A program made the position numbers and the translations under genes. Of a DNA stretch of 35,739 nucleotides, positions 25,134 through 35,739 are shown one piece after another (position 1 is the first letter of the stretch; the number at the start of each line of letters is the position of its first letter). The stretch is from Planctomycetota bacterium (GTDB taxonomy: Bacteria; Planctomycetota; Planctomycetia; Planctomycetales; Planctomycetaceae): positions 1-35,739 of the forward strand of contig JAQBWV010000043.1 of the NCBI GenBank assembly GCA_027624335.1. Reading direction: 5' to 3'. The notes under the pieces are model-generated. The model did not search any database and had not been told where the DNA came from. It saw nothing but the letters and a program-made list of their open reading frames with translations.

Positions 25134-28100
25134 ATGTTTTCGATCGGACGGATCCCGGTTCTGCAATTCAGTCTGCTCGCCTGGTGGTTGTCTTTGCTGA
25201 TTTCAGCAGGATCGCTCACAGCGAACGCTGAGGATCCGCAGCCCATCGCTGTGCCGATTTCCGCTGCAAAGCCGGTACGACGAGCGATCGACATCAACTG
25301 GGTCGCGCCGCCGGGGCAGGTGACCGATCGTCAGCTGGTTTTGCGAGTCATGCGTTTCCAGGAGGCAATCCGCGAGCCTCTGCCGGAAGACATTAACTGG
25401 CCCCAGTTGCTCGAACAGGTACACGCCGGCATGCTGGCTTCGTCTGAAGATACGCTGGTGACGCCAGCTTCTGAAAATATCACCGAACGATTTCCTCCAA
25501 CGCCATTCTCAGAGTCTCCTCCGCTGCGCAGTCTGAAAGGAGTCGTCGAAGAGATCATCGGAAGTCTTCCCGCTGCCGGCCGCGAATCCTGGCGGCGAAT
25601 GATCGCTGATCGAGCGGCCGCTGAATTCGATGATGCGGTCCAGGCCAACGACTGGCAAACGATCGCTCGAATCGCCAGTCAGGACGTTCACACGCCGGCT
25701 GGTTACAAAGCGATCGACCTGCTTGGAAATCGCCATCTGGATCAGAACCGACCACTGGCAGCACTGCGACAACTACTTCGGCTGATCAATTCTGAAACCG
25801 CTCGTTCGGCCCGAGAACCCTTGCTTTCGATCCGCACAGCGGCGGCGTGGAGTAATCTCGGTCGACCTGATCAAGCGCGTCTCACACTGATCGAATTAAC
25901 CAGATGGCTGGGCGAGCATCCGGAAATCAAGTCGTCTGTGCTGGATGGGGAAGTGCCGGACGCCGCTGACGTTTCGGAATGGCTCAACAAGAACCTGCCA
26001 CCTGCGTTTGCAGGCGCAGATTCTCCATCAGAAAATCGCCACTTCGCAGGAGGACTTCTACCTCTGTCATCGTCGTCTGCCTTCAGTTCTGCAGCGAGAA
26101 TTCTCTGGAAGTCAAACACGTCCGGTTTCAACGTTCCGATCATGGAAGAGGATCGAGCGAAGTTTCGACCACAACTCGAAGCCGAAGACGACAATGCCCC
26201 ATTGACCGGGGGTTCCTTTGTTGAACCCTACCCGGTCACAGAAGCTGAAACTGCGGCGCTCGTCGAGGCCGGACTGGAACATCTGGCTCAGCGGGATAAG
26301 CAGCGAGGAATAATTCCGCTGCCGGCCTGCGAGCCGGTCGTCGTTGATGGACGAGTCGTTTTTCGCACGCTGAATCGCCTTCGATCGGTTGACTTGAAAA
26401 CCGGAACGCTGCAGTGGGAATCTTTCATTCGGGATGCTGCGTTTGCCGAGCAGTTCAAACTGCTCACCGCTCCTCAGTCAGTGAATATCCCCAAAGAATC
26501 AAACGATCTAACGAACCCGCTGAATCAGCGACAATCGGCGGTGATCTATTCACGAAGTCGAGAGGACCGAACGGCTGGAACGCTCAGCACTGATGGCGAT
26601 TTGCTGTTCACCCTGGAGGATGGCGGCGTCACGGCGAAGGCCACGTCATACTCGCAGCCGGGACTTCGCTATGCCGCTCCGAGAGAATCGAATCAGCTCT
26701 GTGCTTTCGAGCTGGAAACCGGAATCCTCAGGTGGCAGATCGGAGGATCGGAAGGCGAATACAAACTGCCGGCGGCAGGAAACTTCTTTCTCGGAGTGCC
26801 GACGGTTTTTGGAGATTCCATCTATGTGCTGGGCGAACAGGCTGGCTGGGTCCGCTTGTTCTGTCTGGAACCAGACACCGGCAACGTGAAGTGGGTGCAA
26901 CCTATCGCGACCGCCAGCGTTGCGGTCAATGTCGAAGGTCTGCGACGAATTGGCGGCATCAGTCCGTGCACGGCGGACGGTCTGATCGTTTGCCCGCTGA
27001 CTTCCGGACTGGTTGTCGCGTTTGACGTCGAGCAGCAACGGCTCGCCTGGATCAGCCACTACCGCTCGCAGGTGGTCGCTCAGACGATGGCGCGTCGTTT
27101 TTCGGTCGGCCCGGTTCCGATCAACGCAACTCGTGTCGATCAGGCCGAGCGCTGGAGATACGACTCGACGCTGGCTCTCGCCGGTCGGATCGTCCTGGCG
27201 CCACTGGATTCTCAGGAGCTGATCTGCCTGGATGCGGTGTCGGGAGACACGCTTTGGACTCAACCGCGAGGCCAGGGTCTATTCGTCGGAGCGGCGTTTG
27301 ACGATCGAGTGATTGTTGTGGATGAGTCCGCTGTCAGAGCGGTCAGCCTGTCCGACGGCTCGCCCATCTGGACTGCCCGCCTCAACCAGCGAGTTCCGAC
27401 TGGACGCGGTTTGCGAATCGGATCGCTGTTTCATCTGCCTGTTGCAAGTGTCACTTTCGCAGAGTTGACTGACTCTGTTGAAACTGCATCCAGAAACTTA
27501 CTTTCGGAAAACACCCTGTCCTCTGACTCGCCTCGGCAGGCCGGAAAACTGGTCACCATCGACCTGATGTCCGGGCGACTGCTGGCCGAATCGGCGACAC
27601 CGGACGGCGTGCCTTTCGGGAATCTACTCGCCCGTAACGGACACATCGTTTCGCAACGCTTCGATTCAGTCGTAGCTCTGGAATCGCTGTCCACTGTCGA
27701 GTTGCAACTCGACGCGCGACTGCAACAGAAGCCAGACGATGCGGAATTGCTCGAAGTCCGCGCAAGAATCAGACTGCACGAAGGCAAGCTGGCCGAAGGG
27801 CTCAACGACTTGCGGCTCGCCGTGCAGAATCGACCCACCGAAACAGCACTGAGCCTGCTCGTCGAGCAATCGCTCGAGCAATTGCGGTACGGTCAGGAAC
27901 TGAACGAGGACACAAAACGGGTTTTGGCAGCAGCGCAGCTCGACGCGCAACAACGCAATGCGTTGGACGCTGTACGCGCCGCGCGACTGGTTGACAGAAA
28001 CCACTACACGGCCGCATTCGACCTGCTCCTGCATACTCCGCAGACGGATCCGAAAACGGGTTCGACGTTCATTGTCCATGCAGACCCGCTGTCCCGATCG

Positions 28101-29825
28101 TCGAAGGTGTGGGGCGCAGCGCAGCTTCAGTCTGTTTATGACAAGGCGGCATCGCCGCCTCCAGATGCGACTGCAGTGACGGCGCTGGAGCAGTTGATTC
28201 GCCAGGAACTCGTCGCCGCGAAAGCCGCTGTCGATGTCGAGGCGTTGCGAACATGGCTGTCGAGATTTTCATGGCACCGTCTGTCTGCAGAAGCAGCCGT
28301 CGCGCTTGCTGAGCGGCTCGATATCGACAAAGACGGGCCGGAGATTGACTCGCTGTGGGCGATCCTGGCAACGCACTCGACTGCGGAAATCGCCGCCGCC
28401 GCAAAGCAGCGGCTACCGCAACCTGCGCAGCCGATCGCCTGGCCCGAGTCGTCACCAGAAGTCACGACCGCCGGCCATAATTTAAGTGCAGACCGGCGTG
28501 TTCTGGTTGATGTTGCCGGCAGCCGCAGTCCCGCGATTGATGGCTGGCAGTTCGAGCTGTCGCTGAGCGGTCTGACCGCTCTGGATGCGACGGGAAATCC
28601 AGAATGGACCTTGACGGATGCGGATCTGGGAAGCGATCCCCTGCTGACGACCAGTCGGCATAACAGCAGCCGGGTTTTCAGCAGTGGCCATCTGCTGGCC
28701 GTTTCAACCGGGACGGAATTTTCTGTTTTTGACATCCGAAACCCGTCACCGCGCAGACTGTGGCTGCGCTCGCTGCTGAGTAATGAAGCCGCAGGATTTT
28801 TCCAGATGAGGCGAACTCATGTACTGGGAAGCAGCGTGCTGGTCTCAGAAAGCACGGCCATCGGCTCGGTCGATTTTCTGAACTCGCACAGTCTCGTTTA
28901 CCGAACGGGCTCGACCCTGCGAACCGTCAGTGCTGCAACCGGTGAAACAATCTGGACACGGGATCGCATTTCCCCGGAGTCCCTGATCTTTGGTGACGAG
29001 CTGCGTCTTTCGGTCGTGTCTTTGCGAAACGCACATTGCCAGCTGTTCGATATTCGCACCGGCACGCTGCTCGCGGAGCATTTCGACATTCCGCTGAACG
29101 GAATTCTGGCAACCGTCGGAACGGACCCGATCGTACGCCAGATTCGCAGCTCGACTCATCTGGTCAGCCGATTCGACATGCGGTCAGGAACTCCGATCTG
29201 GGAATACGAACTTCCCGGCACGGCAATGATTCGTCCGGATAACGGCAACCGCCTGGTGGAACTGCATCGTGATGGTCAGATTCTCATCCGCGAACAATCC
29301 ACGGGAAGCGTGATTATTGAGGTGCAGGGGCAGAAGCAGTTGCTGCCCGGCGTATTCTTCATCCACGAAACGCCAACCGGTTATGTGCTGTTTACCGCGA
29401 CTCCGCAGCGAGACTTTCAGTCACAGATTCGACCATTGAATCTGCAGGGCTCACGACAGGACAAAGTCGAAGGTCCAGCGTACGGAATCGATGGCCGTAC
29501 AGGACGACTTCTTTGGACTGCGGAAATTGAACCGCAGTTCTTCACCGCCAGTCAGCCACGATCTCTGCCGTTCGTGGTGCTGGCCTGTCAGTCGCGTCGG
29601 CAGCCAGCAGGCGGTTTTGCGGTTCCCGTTCGGAGTTTCCCGATTTGCGTCCTGGACACTCGAACGGGAAAGACTTTATTCACCGCAGACGAAGACTCGG
29701 AAGTCATGAGCTTTCGAAGCGAGGGGAACGAGGAAACGAAGCAGGCAGCCATCACTTACGGTACGACCATTGTTCAGCTCGATTATTCGGGTGCGAAAAA
29801 AGATCCGAAACCACAACAGGACTGA
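25134..29825 (+). CDS. Giant secreted protein with two PQQ propeller regions and TPR-like segment
   Basis: 1563 residues from the ATG at 25134, with GGAG 6 bases upstream; the frame is open about 280 bases earlier but crosses a repeat. A signal peptide of about 32 residues ([19 protein letters not shown]) directs export. Residues about 60-400 are helical with TPR-like parts. The first propeller (about 400-820) has blades such as [40 protein letters not shown] and [17 protein letters not shown]-like piece follows (about 855-940, [19 protein letters not shown]). The second propeller (about 1120-1555) has [27 protein letters not shown] and [14 protein letters not shown]. The architecture resembles large BamB-like planctomycete proteins; no catalytic residues seen. 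Probably periplasmic. An M20 peptidase gene starts 4 bases after the stop. Confidence 0.87.
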   Translation: MFSIGRIPVLQFSLLAWWLSLLISAGSLTANAEDPQPIAVPISAAKPVRRAIDINWVAPPGQVTDRQLVLRVMRFQEAIREPLPEDINWPQLLEQVHAGMLASSEDTLVTPASENITERFPPTPFSESPPLRSLKGVVEEIIGSLPAAGRESWRRMIADRAAAEFDDAVQANDWQTIARIASQDVHTPAGYKAIDLLGNRHLDQNRPLAALRQLLRLINSETARSAREPLLSIRTAAAWSNLGRPDQARLTLIELTRWLGEHPEIKSSVLDGEVPDAADVSEWLNKNLPPAFAGADSPSENRHFAGGLLPLSSSSAFSSAARILWKSNTSGFNVPIMEEDRAKFRPQLEAEDDNAPLTGGSFVEPYPVTEAETAALVEAGLEHLAQRDKQRGIIPLPACEPVVVDGRVVFRTLNRLRSVDLKTGTLQWESFIRDAAFAEQFKLLTAPQSVNIPKESNDLTNPLNQRQSAVIYSRSREDRTAGTLSTDGDLLFTLEDGGVTAKATSYSQPGLRYAAPRESNQLCAFELETGILRWQIGGSEGEYKLPAAGNFFLGVPTVFGDSIYVLGEQAGWVRLFCLEPDTGNVKWVQPIATASVAVNVEGLRRIGGISPCTADGLIVCPLTSGLVVAFDVEQQRLAWISHYRSQVVAQTMARRFSVGPVPINATRVDQAERWRYDSTLALAGRIVLAPLDSQELICLDAVSGDTLWTQPRGQGLFVGAAFDDRVIVVDESAVRAVSLSDGSPIWTARLNQRVPTGRGLRIGSLFHLPVASVTFAELTDSVETASRNLLSENTLSSDSPRQAGKLVTIDLMSGRLLAESATPDGVPFGNLLARNGHIVSQRFDSVVALESLSTVELQLDARLQQKPDDAELLEVRARIRLHEGKLAEGLNDLRLAVQNRPTETALSLLVEQSLEQLRYGQELNEDTKRVLAAAQLDAQQRNALDAVRAARLVDRNHYTAAFDLLLHTPQTDPKTGSTFIVHADPLSRSSKVWGAAQLQSVYDKAASPPPDATAVTALEQLIRQELVAAKAAVDVEALRTWLSRFSWHRLSAEAAVALAERLDIDKDGPEIDSLWAILATHSTAEIAAAAKQRLPQPAQPIAWPESSPEVTTAGHNLSADRRVLVDVAGSRSPAIDGWQFELSLSGLTALDATGNPEWTLTDADLGSDPLLTTSRHNSSRVFSSGHLLAVSTGTEFSVFDIRNPSPRRLWLRSLLSNEAAGFFQMRRTHVLGSSVLVSESTAIGSVDFLNSHSLVYRTGSTLRTVSAATGETIWTRDRISPESLIFGDELRLSVVSLRNAHCQLFDIRTGTLLAEHFDIPLNGILATVGTDPIVRQIRSSTHLVSRFDMRSGTPIWEYELPGTAMIRPDNGNRLVELHRDGQILIREQSTGSVIIEVQGQKQLLPGVFFIHETPTGYVLFTATPQRDFQSQIRPLNLQGSRQDKVEGPAYGIDGRTGRLLWTAEIEPQFFTASQPRSLPFVVLACQSRRQPAGGFAVPVRSFPICVLDTRTGKTLFTADEDSEVMSFRSEGNEETKQAAITYGTTIVQLDYSGAKKDPKPQQD

Positions 29826-29829
29826 CAAC

Positions 29830-31194
29830 ATGCAGGACGTGATCGATTACCTCACACAGAATCGGGACGCCGCGTTGGAGCAGCTGAAAGAGTTGTTGCG
29901 AATTCCGACGGTCAGTGCGGACTCGGCATTTGCCCAGGACATGCTCGCCGGAGCCCGTTTCGTGCATAACTCGCTGAAAGAAGCGGGCTTGAATGTCGAG
30001 ACGATCCAGACTCCCGGTCATCCAATTATCTACGCGGAGTGGCTGAAGGCTGAAGGTGCTCCGACGGTGCTGATTTACGGGCACTACGACGTTCAGCCGC
30101 CGGACCCGTTGGACTTGTGGACGACTCCGGCGTTCGACCCCGACGTTCGTGCCGGCTGCATCTGGGCTCGTGGAGCAACCGACGACAAAGGCCAGTGTTG
30201 GACTCATGTCTTGTCTGTCGCTGCCTGGCTGAAAGTTCATGGCTCACTTCCGGTGAACGTGAAGTTCGTCATTGAGGGCGAGGAAGAAGTTGGCAGCAGG
30301 AATCTCGACGTCTTTCTTGAGCAGCACAAAGAGAAACTTGCCTGCGACGTCGCGGTGGTGAGCGACTCGTCGCAGTACGCGCCCGGCATTCCCGCGATCA
30401 CGTACGGGCTGCGAGGAATCCTTGCTTGCGAAGTCACGGTGACCGGTCCGAGCCGCGATCTGCACAGTGGTTCGTTCGGCGGAGCGGTTATTAATCCGGT
30501 CAACGCTCTTTGCCGTCTGATGGGCAAGCTGCACGACGATCAGGGACGGATTCAGATCCCCGGCTTTTACGACTCCGTCATCGCGTTGACTGACGAAGAG
30601 CGAGCCCAGTTTGCCGAGTTACCGTTTGACGAAGCAGAGTGGCTGGGCGACCTCGGTACCAACGCTCCGTGGGGTGAGGCAGGATACTCGTCCAACGAGC
30701 GACGCTGGGCACGTCCGACGTGTGATATCAACGGAATCTTTGGCGGATACGCTGGAGAAGGCCCGAAGACGATCGTCCCGTCAAAGGCGACGGCCAAGAT
30801 CACCTGCCGCCTGGTGCCTGATCAGAATCCCGAACAACTGACCGAAGCGTTGAAGGAGTTTCTCATCGACAATCTGCAGCCAGGTTCGGAATTAGAATTC
30901 ACATCGCAGCACGGCGCTCCCGCCAGCGTTGCGGATCTCAACAGCCCATACATGGCAGCGGCGAAATCAGCGATCGAAAAGTCGTTCGGCAAGGTTCCCG
31001 TAATGATTCGCGAGGGTGGCTCAATCCCCGTTGTTGGCAGCTTCAAGGAAATTCTCGGAGTCGACACGCTGCTGCTCGGCTGGGGCCAGAACAGCGACAA
31101 CCTCCACAGCCCGAACGAGCACTTCAGCATCGAAGATTTCCATCGAGGAACCGCCGCGAGCGCCTACCTCTGGCAGGAACTGGCGAACGGTTAG
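29830..31194 (+). CDS. M20 family dipeptidase / zinc peptidase
   Basis: 454 residues from the ATG at 29830; the longer frame overlaps the previous gene. M20 enzymes hydrolyse dipeptides or N-acyl bonds with two zinc ions. Metal and catalytic residues are in place: His85 and Asp87 ([10 protein letters not shown]), bridging Asp118 ([10 protein letters not shown]), the EGEEEVGS catalytic block (149-156), Asp179 and the C-terminal His of SPNEHF. The dimerisation domain with [11 protein letters not shown], typical of the PepV/CNDP branch, is present. No signal peptide, so cytoplasmic. An AGGA-like ribosome site lies within the end of the giant propeller gene, and the 4-base gap suggests translational coupling. 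Tail to tail with the sulfatase gene, 19 bases between stops. Confidence 0.94.
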   Translation: MQDVIDYLTQNRDAALEQLKELLRIPTVSADSAFAQDMLAGARFVHNSLKEAGLNVETIQTPGHPIIYAEWLKAEGAPTVLIYGHYDVQPPDPLDLWTTPAFDPDVRAGCIWARGATDDKGQCWTHVLSVAAWLKVHGSLPVNVKFVIEGEEEVGSRNLDVFLEQHKEKLACDVAVVSDSSQYAPGIPAITYGLRGILACEVTVTGPSRDLHSGSFGGAVINPVNALCRLMGKLHDDQGRIQIPGFYDSVIALTDEERAQFAELPFDEAEWLGDLGTNAPWGEAGYSSNERRWARPTCDINGIFGGYAGEGPKTIVPSKATAKITCRLVPDQNPEQLTEALKEFLIDNLQPGSELEFTSQHGAPASVADLNSPYMAAAKSAIEKSFGKVPVMIREGGSIPVVGSFKEILGVDTLLLGWGQNSDNLHSPNEHFSIEDFHRGTAASAYLWQELANG

Positions 31195-31213
31195 ATTCGA
31201 GTCAGCAAAAGAG

Positions 31214-32713
31214 TTACTGATTCTTGCTTCGTTTAACTTTTGCGCGGCCGGGCTTTTTGTTCGGTTCGTATCCGGGGTTCGGTGTTGTCGGGATCGGGGC
31301 GTTGACTTCTTTTCGCCAGGCGAGCATCGCGTCGTGGAGTTCTTTGCGTTTTTTGTCGTGCGACATTGAAAGGTCGTCCTGCTCGCCGATGTCGTCGTGC
31401 AGGTAGTAGAGTTCCTGGCGGCCTGTTTCGAACCACTCGATCAGTTTCCAGTGGCCCATGCGGATCGCTCCGGCGGGAGTCGTGCGGAATGGGCCGCCAC
31501 CTGGATCTCCGGAACCCTGCAGGTAACACGGGAAGTGCCAGAAGATGGCTGGTCGTTCCAGCGACGCACCTGGCGAACTCAACAACGGCGCGAAGCTGAC
31601 GCCGTCGAGTGTGTAGTTTTCCGGTCGCTTTGTGCCGGTGACTTCGAGCAGCGTCGGATAGAAGTCAACGCCGATCACCGGTTCCTCGCACTTCGTTCCC
31701 GGCTTTGTGATGCCAGGCCAGCGGACGATCATGGGTTCGCGAATGCCGCCTTCGTAGAGCATGCCTTTGCCGCCTCGCAACGGATGATTCGAGGTCGCCC
31801 CGAGAAAGCCGCCGTTGTCCGAGTAAAACAGCACGACCGTGTTCTCGGCCAGCTTGAGTTCGTCCAGTTTCGCTAACACGTCGCGAACGCTGTGGTCGAC
31901 GCTTTCGACCATGGCCGCGTACCTGGCGTTCTGATGATGTTTGGGTTTCGGCTTCGCCTCGTACTTCCTGACGAGGTCCTCGCGGCCTTGAATCGGAGTG
32001 TGGACCGCGTAGTGAGTCAGGTAAAGAAAGAACGGGCCTTCCTTGTTTGCTTCGATGAAGCTGCAGGCTTCGGCGGTCAGCCGGTCAGTCAGGTACTCGC
32101 CCGGTTCTTTGTTGACGAGATTCGGATAGTTGTACGGACTGTGATATCCGCCTCCGCTGGGGCTTCCCCAATCTTTACCGGCGATGTTGACGTTGAAACC
32201 CTGCGTCGTCGGATCCGCTCCGAGATGCCATTTACCCATCGACGCGCTGATGTAGCCGTTCGTGTGAAGTGCTTCCGCGATCGTAATGAACTCGTCGGCG
32301 AGCACGGTTTTGTTCGCAGTCGGGTCGAGTTTCCACTGAGCGTGGTTGCCTCGTTTGGGATCACCAACCGTGTAGATGCCGTGCCGCGGCGTGTACTGAC
32401 CCGACATCAGACAGGCTCGGCTGGGAGCACAGTTCGGGGCACAGGCATAAGCATCCGTGAAGATCATGCCTTCAGCAGCCAGGCGGTCGATGCTGGGAGT
32501 TTCGTGATTGTCACTGCCCATGAATCCGACGTCGGTCCAACCCAGGTCGTCGATGAAGAAAAAGACGATGTTGGGCTTTTTTGTCACAGACTTCTTCGTG
32601 GTTGAGTCCGCAGCAAACGTCATCGTCCTGACGAACACACAAATTACGAATAACACTGCGAGCGTTTTCACACTCGATCGACTCCGTATTGGCTGGCTAA
32701 CGAGACTCGGCAT
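31214..32713 (-). CDS. Secreted formylglycine-dependent sulfatase
   Basis: 499 residues from the ATG at 32713, which has an AAGGAA ribosome site; the frame extends 15 codons more to a GTG. Type I sulfatases cleave sulfate esters, often of marine polysaccharides. A signal sequence (about 15-35) directs export. The active site Cys95 lies in CAPSRACLMSG, the C-x-P-S-R motif modified to formylglycine; the usual Thr before the final Gly is Ser. Metal-binding Asp55-Asp56 (FFFIDDLGW) and the later SDNGG are present, as is GKWHLG. The basic lysine-rich tail (KKPGRAKVKRSKNQ) is unusual. No formylglycine-generating enzyme is in the window. Substrate unknown. Confidence 0.95.
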   Translation of the reverse strand: MPSLVSQPIRSRSSVKTLAVLFVICVFVRTMTFAADSTTKKSVTKKPNIVFFFIDDLGWTDVGFMGSDNHETPSIDRLAAEGMIFTDAYACAPNCAPSRACLMSGQYTPRHGIYTVGDPKRGNHAQWKLDPTANKTVLADEFITIAEALHTNGYISASMGKWHLGADPTTQGFNVNIAGKDWGSPSGGGYHSPYNYPNLVNKEPGEYLTDRLTAEACSFIEANKEGPFFLYLTHYAVHTPIQGREDLVRKYEAKPKPKHHQNARYAAMVESVDHSVRDVLAKLDELKLAENTVVLFYSDNGGFLGATSNHPLRGGKGMLYEGGIREPMIVRWPGITKPGTKCEEPVIGVDFYPTLLEVTGTKRPENYTLDGVSFAPLLSSPGASLERPAIFWHFPCYLQGSGDPGGGPFRTTPAGAIRMGHWKLIEWFETGRQELYYLHDDIGEQDDLSMSHDKKRKELHDAMLAWRKEVNAPIPTTPNPGYEPNKKPGRAKVKRSKNQ

Positions 32714-33149
32714 GGCACTTCCTTCGTCGTTGCATGACCTGGTTTGCTGAGGTGTCACTTCAAGGGTCGATCTGAGCTGAGTCTGGGATGAAGCTGACGC
32801 GAAGGCACTAAGGTTCGCAAAGAAACATCAGTGAGATTGTGTCTTCGCGCCATTGAGTCAGATAATCAGGACTCGGTCCAGAGTGGTCAGATAGCTGTAA
32901 TCGATCGTGCTAATGTGGCTGACCGGACACTTTCTGCAACCCTGCGAGAACTTAGAATGCGGACGCTCGACGGCAGACGCTTCGAACCACCTGTTTTTCG
33001 GAGCCGACCCTTTTCTGTAAAGTGGGTCTTGTTTAGAGTCCGTGGAACAAACGTTTTCGGCAAGTGTACGTATTGCCTCAGGCAGCAGGCCACTGGTTAT
33101 GTGGCCTCGACGAGGTTCGATCGCAGACCAAACGGAAGGAACTTGACGC
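32714..33149. other. Divergent region between sulfatase and recA
   Basis: 436 bases that should hold both promoters. Besides the LexA-like box, ggccac (33088-33093) pairs with gtggcc (33101-33106), and tgcc/ggca (33074-33077 with 33081-33084) form a smaller stem, both in the recA leader. No gene was seen. Confidence 0.5.
33045..33056 (+). promoter_or_regulatory. LexA-like SOS box upstream of recA
   Basis: GAACAAACGTTT fits the Gram-positive type SOS consensus GAAC-N4-GTTY, including the purine/pyrimidine pattern of the central four bases. It lies 93 bases before the recA ATG, a usual operator position. The flanking bases do not fully match the longer consensus. Planctomycete LexA sites vary, so this is a candidate only. 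Confidence 0.4.
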
Positions 33150-34217
33150 ATGGCATTTAAGACTTCGTCACGCAAGAAGCCGGTAGAGCCGGAAAGTCCA
33201 ACAAGTCTGAGCAACACGCTGGGTCTGATCGAAAAGGCGTTCGGTCAGGGCTCGATCATGAGGCTCTCGGACGATCGTTCACAGGCCATCTCCGGCATAT
33301 TGACGGGTGCGTTGTCGCTCGATTTGGCTCTCGGTGGTTACGGCTGGCCGCGTGGTCGAATCATCGAACTGTTCGGCCCGGAATCAAGTGGCAAGACGAC
33401 GCTCGCTCTGCATGCGATCGCGAGTGCTCAAAAGGCTGGCGGCATTGCCGCGTTCATCGACGCCGAACACGCTCTTGATCCGTCGTGGGCCAAACGACTG
33501 GGTGTGAACCTGGAAGACCTGCTGGTGAGTCAGCCATCGTACGGTGAGGAAGCTCTGGCGATTGCCGAGATGCTCATCAAGTCGAACGCGGTCGATATCA
33601 TTGTTGTGGACTCAGTGGCAGCACTGGTGCCGAAAGCTGAGCTGGATGGCGAGATCGGCGACACGCACGTTGGTCTGCAGGCACGCATGATGAGTCAGGC
33701 CATGCGAAAGCTTACAGGAGCAATCGCCAAGTCCAGAACGACCGTCATCTTCATCAACCAGATCCGTGAAAAGATTGGAGTCATGTTCGGCAGCCCGGAA
33801 ACCACTCCCGGTGGTCGAGCATTGAAGTTCTACAGCTCCGCTCGAGTCGACGTTCGCCGCATCGCCACGCTGAAAGAAGGCGAAGAGGCGGTCGGCATTC
33901 GGATGAAGGCGAAGATCGTCAAAAACAAGGTCGCTCCGCCATTCCGGGTTGCCGAGTTCGACATGCTCAGCCGCTGCGGCATCAGCATGGAAGGCGACCT
34001 GATCGATATGGCCGTCGACGATCGTGTCGTCCAGAAGAGCGGTTCCTGGTTCAGCTACGGTGAAACTCGCCTCGGTCAGGGTCGTGACAAGGCGCGTTTG
34101 TTTCTGGAAGAGAATCCCGACACCACCGAAGAAATCCGAAAGAAAATCCTGATTGCACGAGGGCATGAAGATCTGCTGACTCCAGCCGAAGAACCGGCAC
34201 AGGAAGCAGCCGAGTAA
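33150..34217 (+). CDS. recA: Recombinase RecA
   Basis: 355 residues. RecA forms filaments on single-stranded DNA, carries out strand exchange and triggers LexA cleavage. Walker A is GPESSGKT (76-83), Walker B is in [14 protein letters not shown], and the DNA-binding loops L1/L2 with [29 protein letters not shown] sequence are intact. The C-terminus ends in an acidic tail (EEPAQEAAE), as in other RecA proteins. The ATG at 33150 follows GGAAGG by about 10 bases. Single gene with its own leader and a hairpin terminator downstream; no recX follows. Confidence 0.98.
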   Translation: MAFKTSSRKKPVEPESPTSLSNTLGLIEKAFGQGSIMRLSDDRSQAISGILTGALSLDLALGGYGWPRGRIIELFGPESSGKTTLALHAIASAQKAGGIAAFIDAEHALDPSWAKRLGVNLEDLLVSQPSYGEEALAIAEMLIKSNAVDIIVVDSVAALVPKAELDGEIGDTHVGLQARMMSQAMRKLTGAIAKSRTTVIFINQIREKIGVMFGSPETTPGGRALKFYSSARVDVRRIATLKEGEEAVGIRMKAKIVKNKVAPPFRVAEFDMLSRCGISMEGDLIDMAVDDRVVQKSGSWFSYGETRLGQGRDKARLFLEENPDTTEEIRKKILIARGHEDLLTPAEEPAQEAAE

Positions 34218-34280
34218 TACCGGTTTAGTCTTCTGTTCCAGTAGAGGGTCGAATCGCGTTTGGAATGCGAGTAGAAAGTA

Positions 34281-34322
34281 ACGAGCCGGCACGCAGGGCA
34301 GACAGCTCCCGCGCCGGCTCGT
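34281..34322 (+). terminator. Terminator-like hairpin after recA
   Basis: acgagccggc (34281-34290) pairs perfectly with gccggctcgt (34313-34322) across a 22-base loop that can pair partly. It lies 63 bases after the recA stop. Only a weak T-rich stretch (ggctgttta) follows. Confidence 0.6.
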
Positions 34323-34380
34323 GGCTGTTTACCGACCCGATTCTCCGTCTCTTCGCATCATGATCGCAGGAGCAACATAT

Positions 34381-35739
34381 ATGACAGTGATCCGGACAGA
34401 TGCTCTGCCGCTGCCTGTCCGGGTACGTGTCGGTCGGCGGAAGTCGGCGCTCCTGTTTTCAATGCTGGTCTCTCTGGTGACGGTTCTGCTCACCGCAGAA
34501 CGGGCTTCGGCTCAGAGCGCGGTCGACATTTTTGCGGCGATTGAGGAATCGGTGACCCAGGTTGTTGAGAAGGCTGAACGTTCGATCGTTGCCATCGCTC
34601 GAATCCCGCTTTCGCCGGAACCACTCGATCGACAACCAGCAAGGAATCCGTTCGGGCTGCACCCGGATCTTCGGCTGAACGATCCGCTGGCTCCTGGTTA
34701 TGTCCCGAAGAATCCAGGAACCGGAATTCTGATGGCCTCGCCGGATGATCCCCGTCTGCGGTTGATCCTGACGAACTATCACGTGGTCCGTGGTGGACAG
34801 CCATTTCGAAACGACGGCATCATCCGATCTGAAAGTCGCATCGCCGTTCGCTTCAGTCGGACTCAGGCGGCGTGGGCAACCATCTACGCGGCAGACCCTC
34901 GTAGTGATCTGGCCGTACTGGCGTTCGACCCTTCCGATATTGAATCAGCCCCCGCAGACATTCCGGTCATTCGACTGCCCGATGACACGCGAGTTCGCAA
35001 AGGCCAGTTTGTAATCGCCCTGGGAAACCCGTACGCGATCGCTCGTGACGGATCTCCGAGTGTCAGCCTGGGAATGATCAGCAACGTGTCGCGCTTCCCC
35101 TTCGCCGAGACGACAACCGATCGGGAAACGATCCATCATTTCGGAACACTACTGCACGTCGACACGCGACTTGGACCGGGCACCAGTGGCGGAGCGCTGC
35201 TCAACAAGGACGGGGACTTGATTGGCATCACGACGTCGCTGGCGGCGATGGAAGGTTATGAAACATCTGTCGGCTATGCGATCCCTCTCAACTCGTCGAT
35301 TCGGCGGATTGTCGAAGACCTGCTTCGAGGATACGAAGTCGAGTACGGATTTCTGGGCGTCGTCCCAGGTCCAGCAAAGGATGTTCAGGCGACATTTGGA
35401 AGCCTGTCGCGAGAGACACGCGGTGTCGTGATCGCTCAGGTCGTGCAGGACTCGCCGGCCTATCGCGCAGGACTGCGAACGAACGATATCGTCCTCGCCG
35501 TCAACGCGAATCCGATCTTTGAGCCCAGCGACATTCTGCGGGAAGTTGGACTGCTTGCTCCCGGTTCGACCAGTCGCCTGCGAGTCATTCGGGGCAACGG
35601 TCGAGAAAGAGTGGTCTCCGTCCCGCTGGCCAAGTGGCCTCGAGGGCACGTCGAACAGATCATTTACTCCAACGATCGATATCCGATCTGGCGAGGCCTG
35701 AAGATCGACTGGCCGACTTCCCGCACTCGACACTTTGAT
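34381..35739 (+). CDS. HtrA/DegP-like serine protease with PDZ domain, partial
   Basis: 453 codons, open to the end of the window, so the C-terminus is missing. The ATG at 34381 has AGGAG 8 bases before. An N-terminal hydrophobic signal segment (about 24-47, LLFSMLVSLVTVLLTAERASA) directs export. The trypsin-like domain has His134 (LTNYHVV), Asp176 (RSDLAVL) and Ser269 (GPGTSGGALL), a complete triad; the oxyanion loop reads GTSGG where most HtrA proteins have GNSGG. A PDZ domain (about 320-415) follows: GVVIAQVVQDSPAYRAGLRTNDIVLAVN. HtrA proteins degrade or refold damaged exported proteins. A further PDZ domain may lie beyond the window. Family call firm, full length unknown. Confidence 0.93.
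   Translation, partial: MTVIRTDALPLPVRVRVGRRKSALLFSMLVSLVTVLLTAERASAQSAVDIFAAIEESVTQVVEKAERSIVAIARIPLSPEPLDRQPARNPFGLHPDLRLNDPLAPGYVPKNPGTGILMASPDDPRLRLILTNYHVVRGGQPFRNDGIIRSESRIAVRFSRTQAAWATIYAADPRSDLAVLAFDPSDIESAPADIPVIRLPDDTRVRKGQFVIALGNPYAIARDGSPSVSLGMISNVSRFPFAETTTDRETIHHFGTLLHVDTRLGPGTSGGALLNKDGDLIGITTSLAAMEGYETSVGYAIPLNSSIRRIVEDLLRGYEVEYGFLGVVPGPAKDVQATFGSLSRETRGVVIAQVVQDSPAYRAGLRTNDIVLAVNANPIFEPSDILREVGLLAPGSTSRLRVIRGNGRERVVSVPLAKWPRGHVEQIIYSNDRYPIWRGLKIDWPTSRTRHFD

Overview
The window looks like chromosomal DNA of a planctomycete (Planctomycetota, probably Planctomycetales). The evidence is the mix of gene families: secreted PQQ-type beta-propeller proteins that begin, after a signal peptide, with a D-W-x-x-x-R-G-P motif, a formylglycine-type sulfatase, a secreted carboxypeptidase-regulatory-like protein with a glycine zipper, a short pilin-like protein, many stand-alone genes with little operon structure, and GC-rich inverted repeats between genes. 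No rRNA, tRNA, CRISPR array, insertion sequence or phage gene was seen. The assignment is by family resemblance only; no database search was possible.

Layout. 1-6.4 kb: a nested hairpin, dprA (DNA uptake/recombination), a PDZ-like lipoprotein, then on the minus strand smpB (ribosome rescue), a tandem TM2 membrane protein and leuS. 6.4-9.3 kb: a minus-strand pilin-like gene with a sigma54-like promoter and a distant intrinsic terminator, then a secreted TPR protein. 9.7-13.5 kb: two convergent secreted PQQ propeller proteins and a carboxypeptidase-regulatory-like protein. 14-16.6 kb: a phosphate uptake unit (DUF47/PhoU-like regulator plus PiT transporter) with a Pho-box-like repeat upstream. 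16.7-22 kb: a hotdog thioesterase, aroB, a sigma54 activator without a sensory domain, a CcsA/HemX-like membrane protein and a CDF metal exporter. 22.2-31.2 kb: a TPR protein with a very long acidic linker and a C-terminal receiver domain, an unrecognised helical protein, a 1563-residue protein with two PQQ propeller regions, and an M20 dipeptidase 4 bases after it. 31.2-35.7 kb: a sulfatase, recA with a LexA-like box, and an HtrA-type protease cut by the window end.

How they fit together. Most genes are housekeeping or envelope functions. Two regulatory circuits can be proposed from the sequence: phosphate control of the DUF47-PiT pair, and sigma54 control of the pilin-like gene (a sigma54 activator is encoded 11 kb away, but a link between them is inference). 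The least explained part is 22.2-29.8 kb, where a receiver protein with an unusual architecture sits beside an unrecognised gene and a giant secreted propeller protein. Several starts were moved inward from the longest open frame to an ATG or GTG with a ribosome binding site and, where relevant, a signal peptide.
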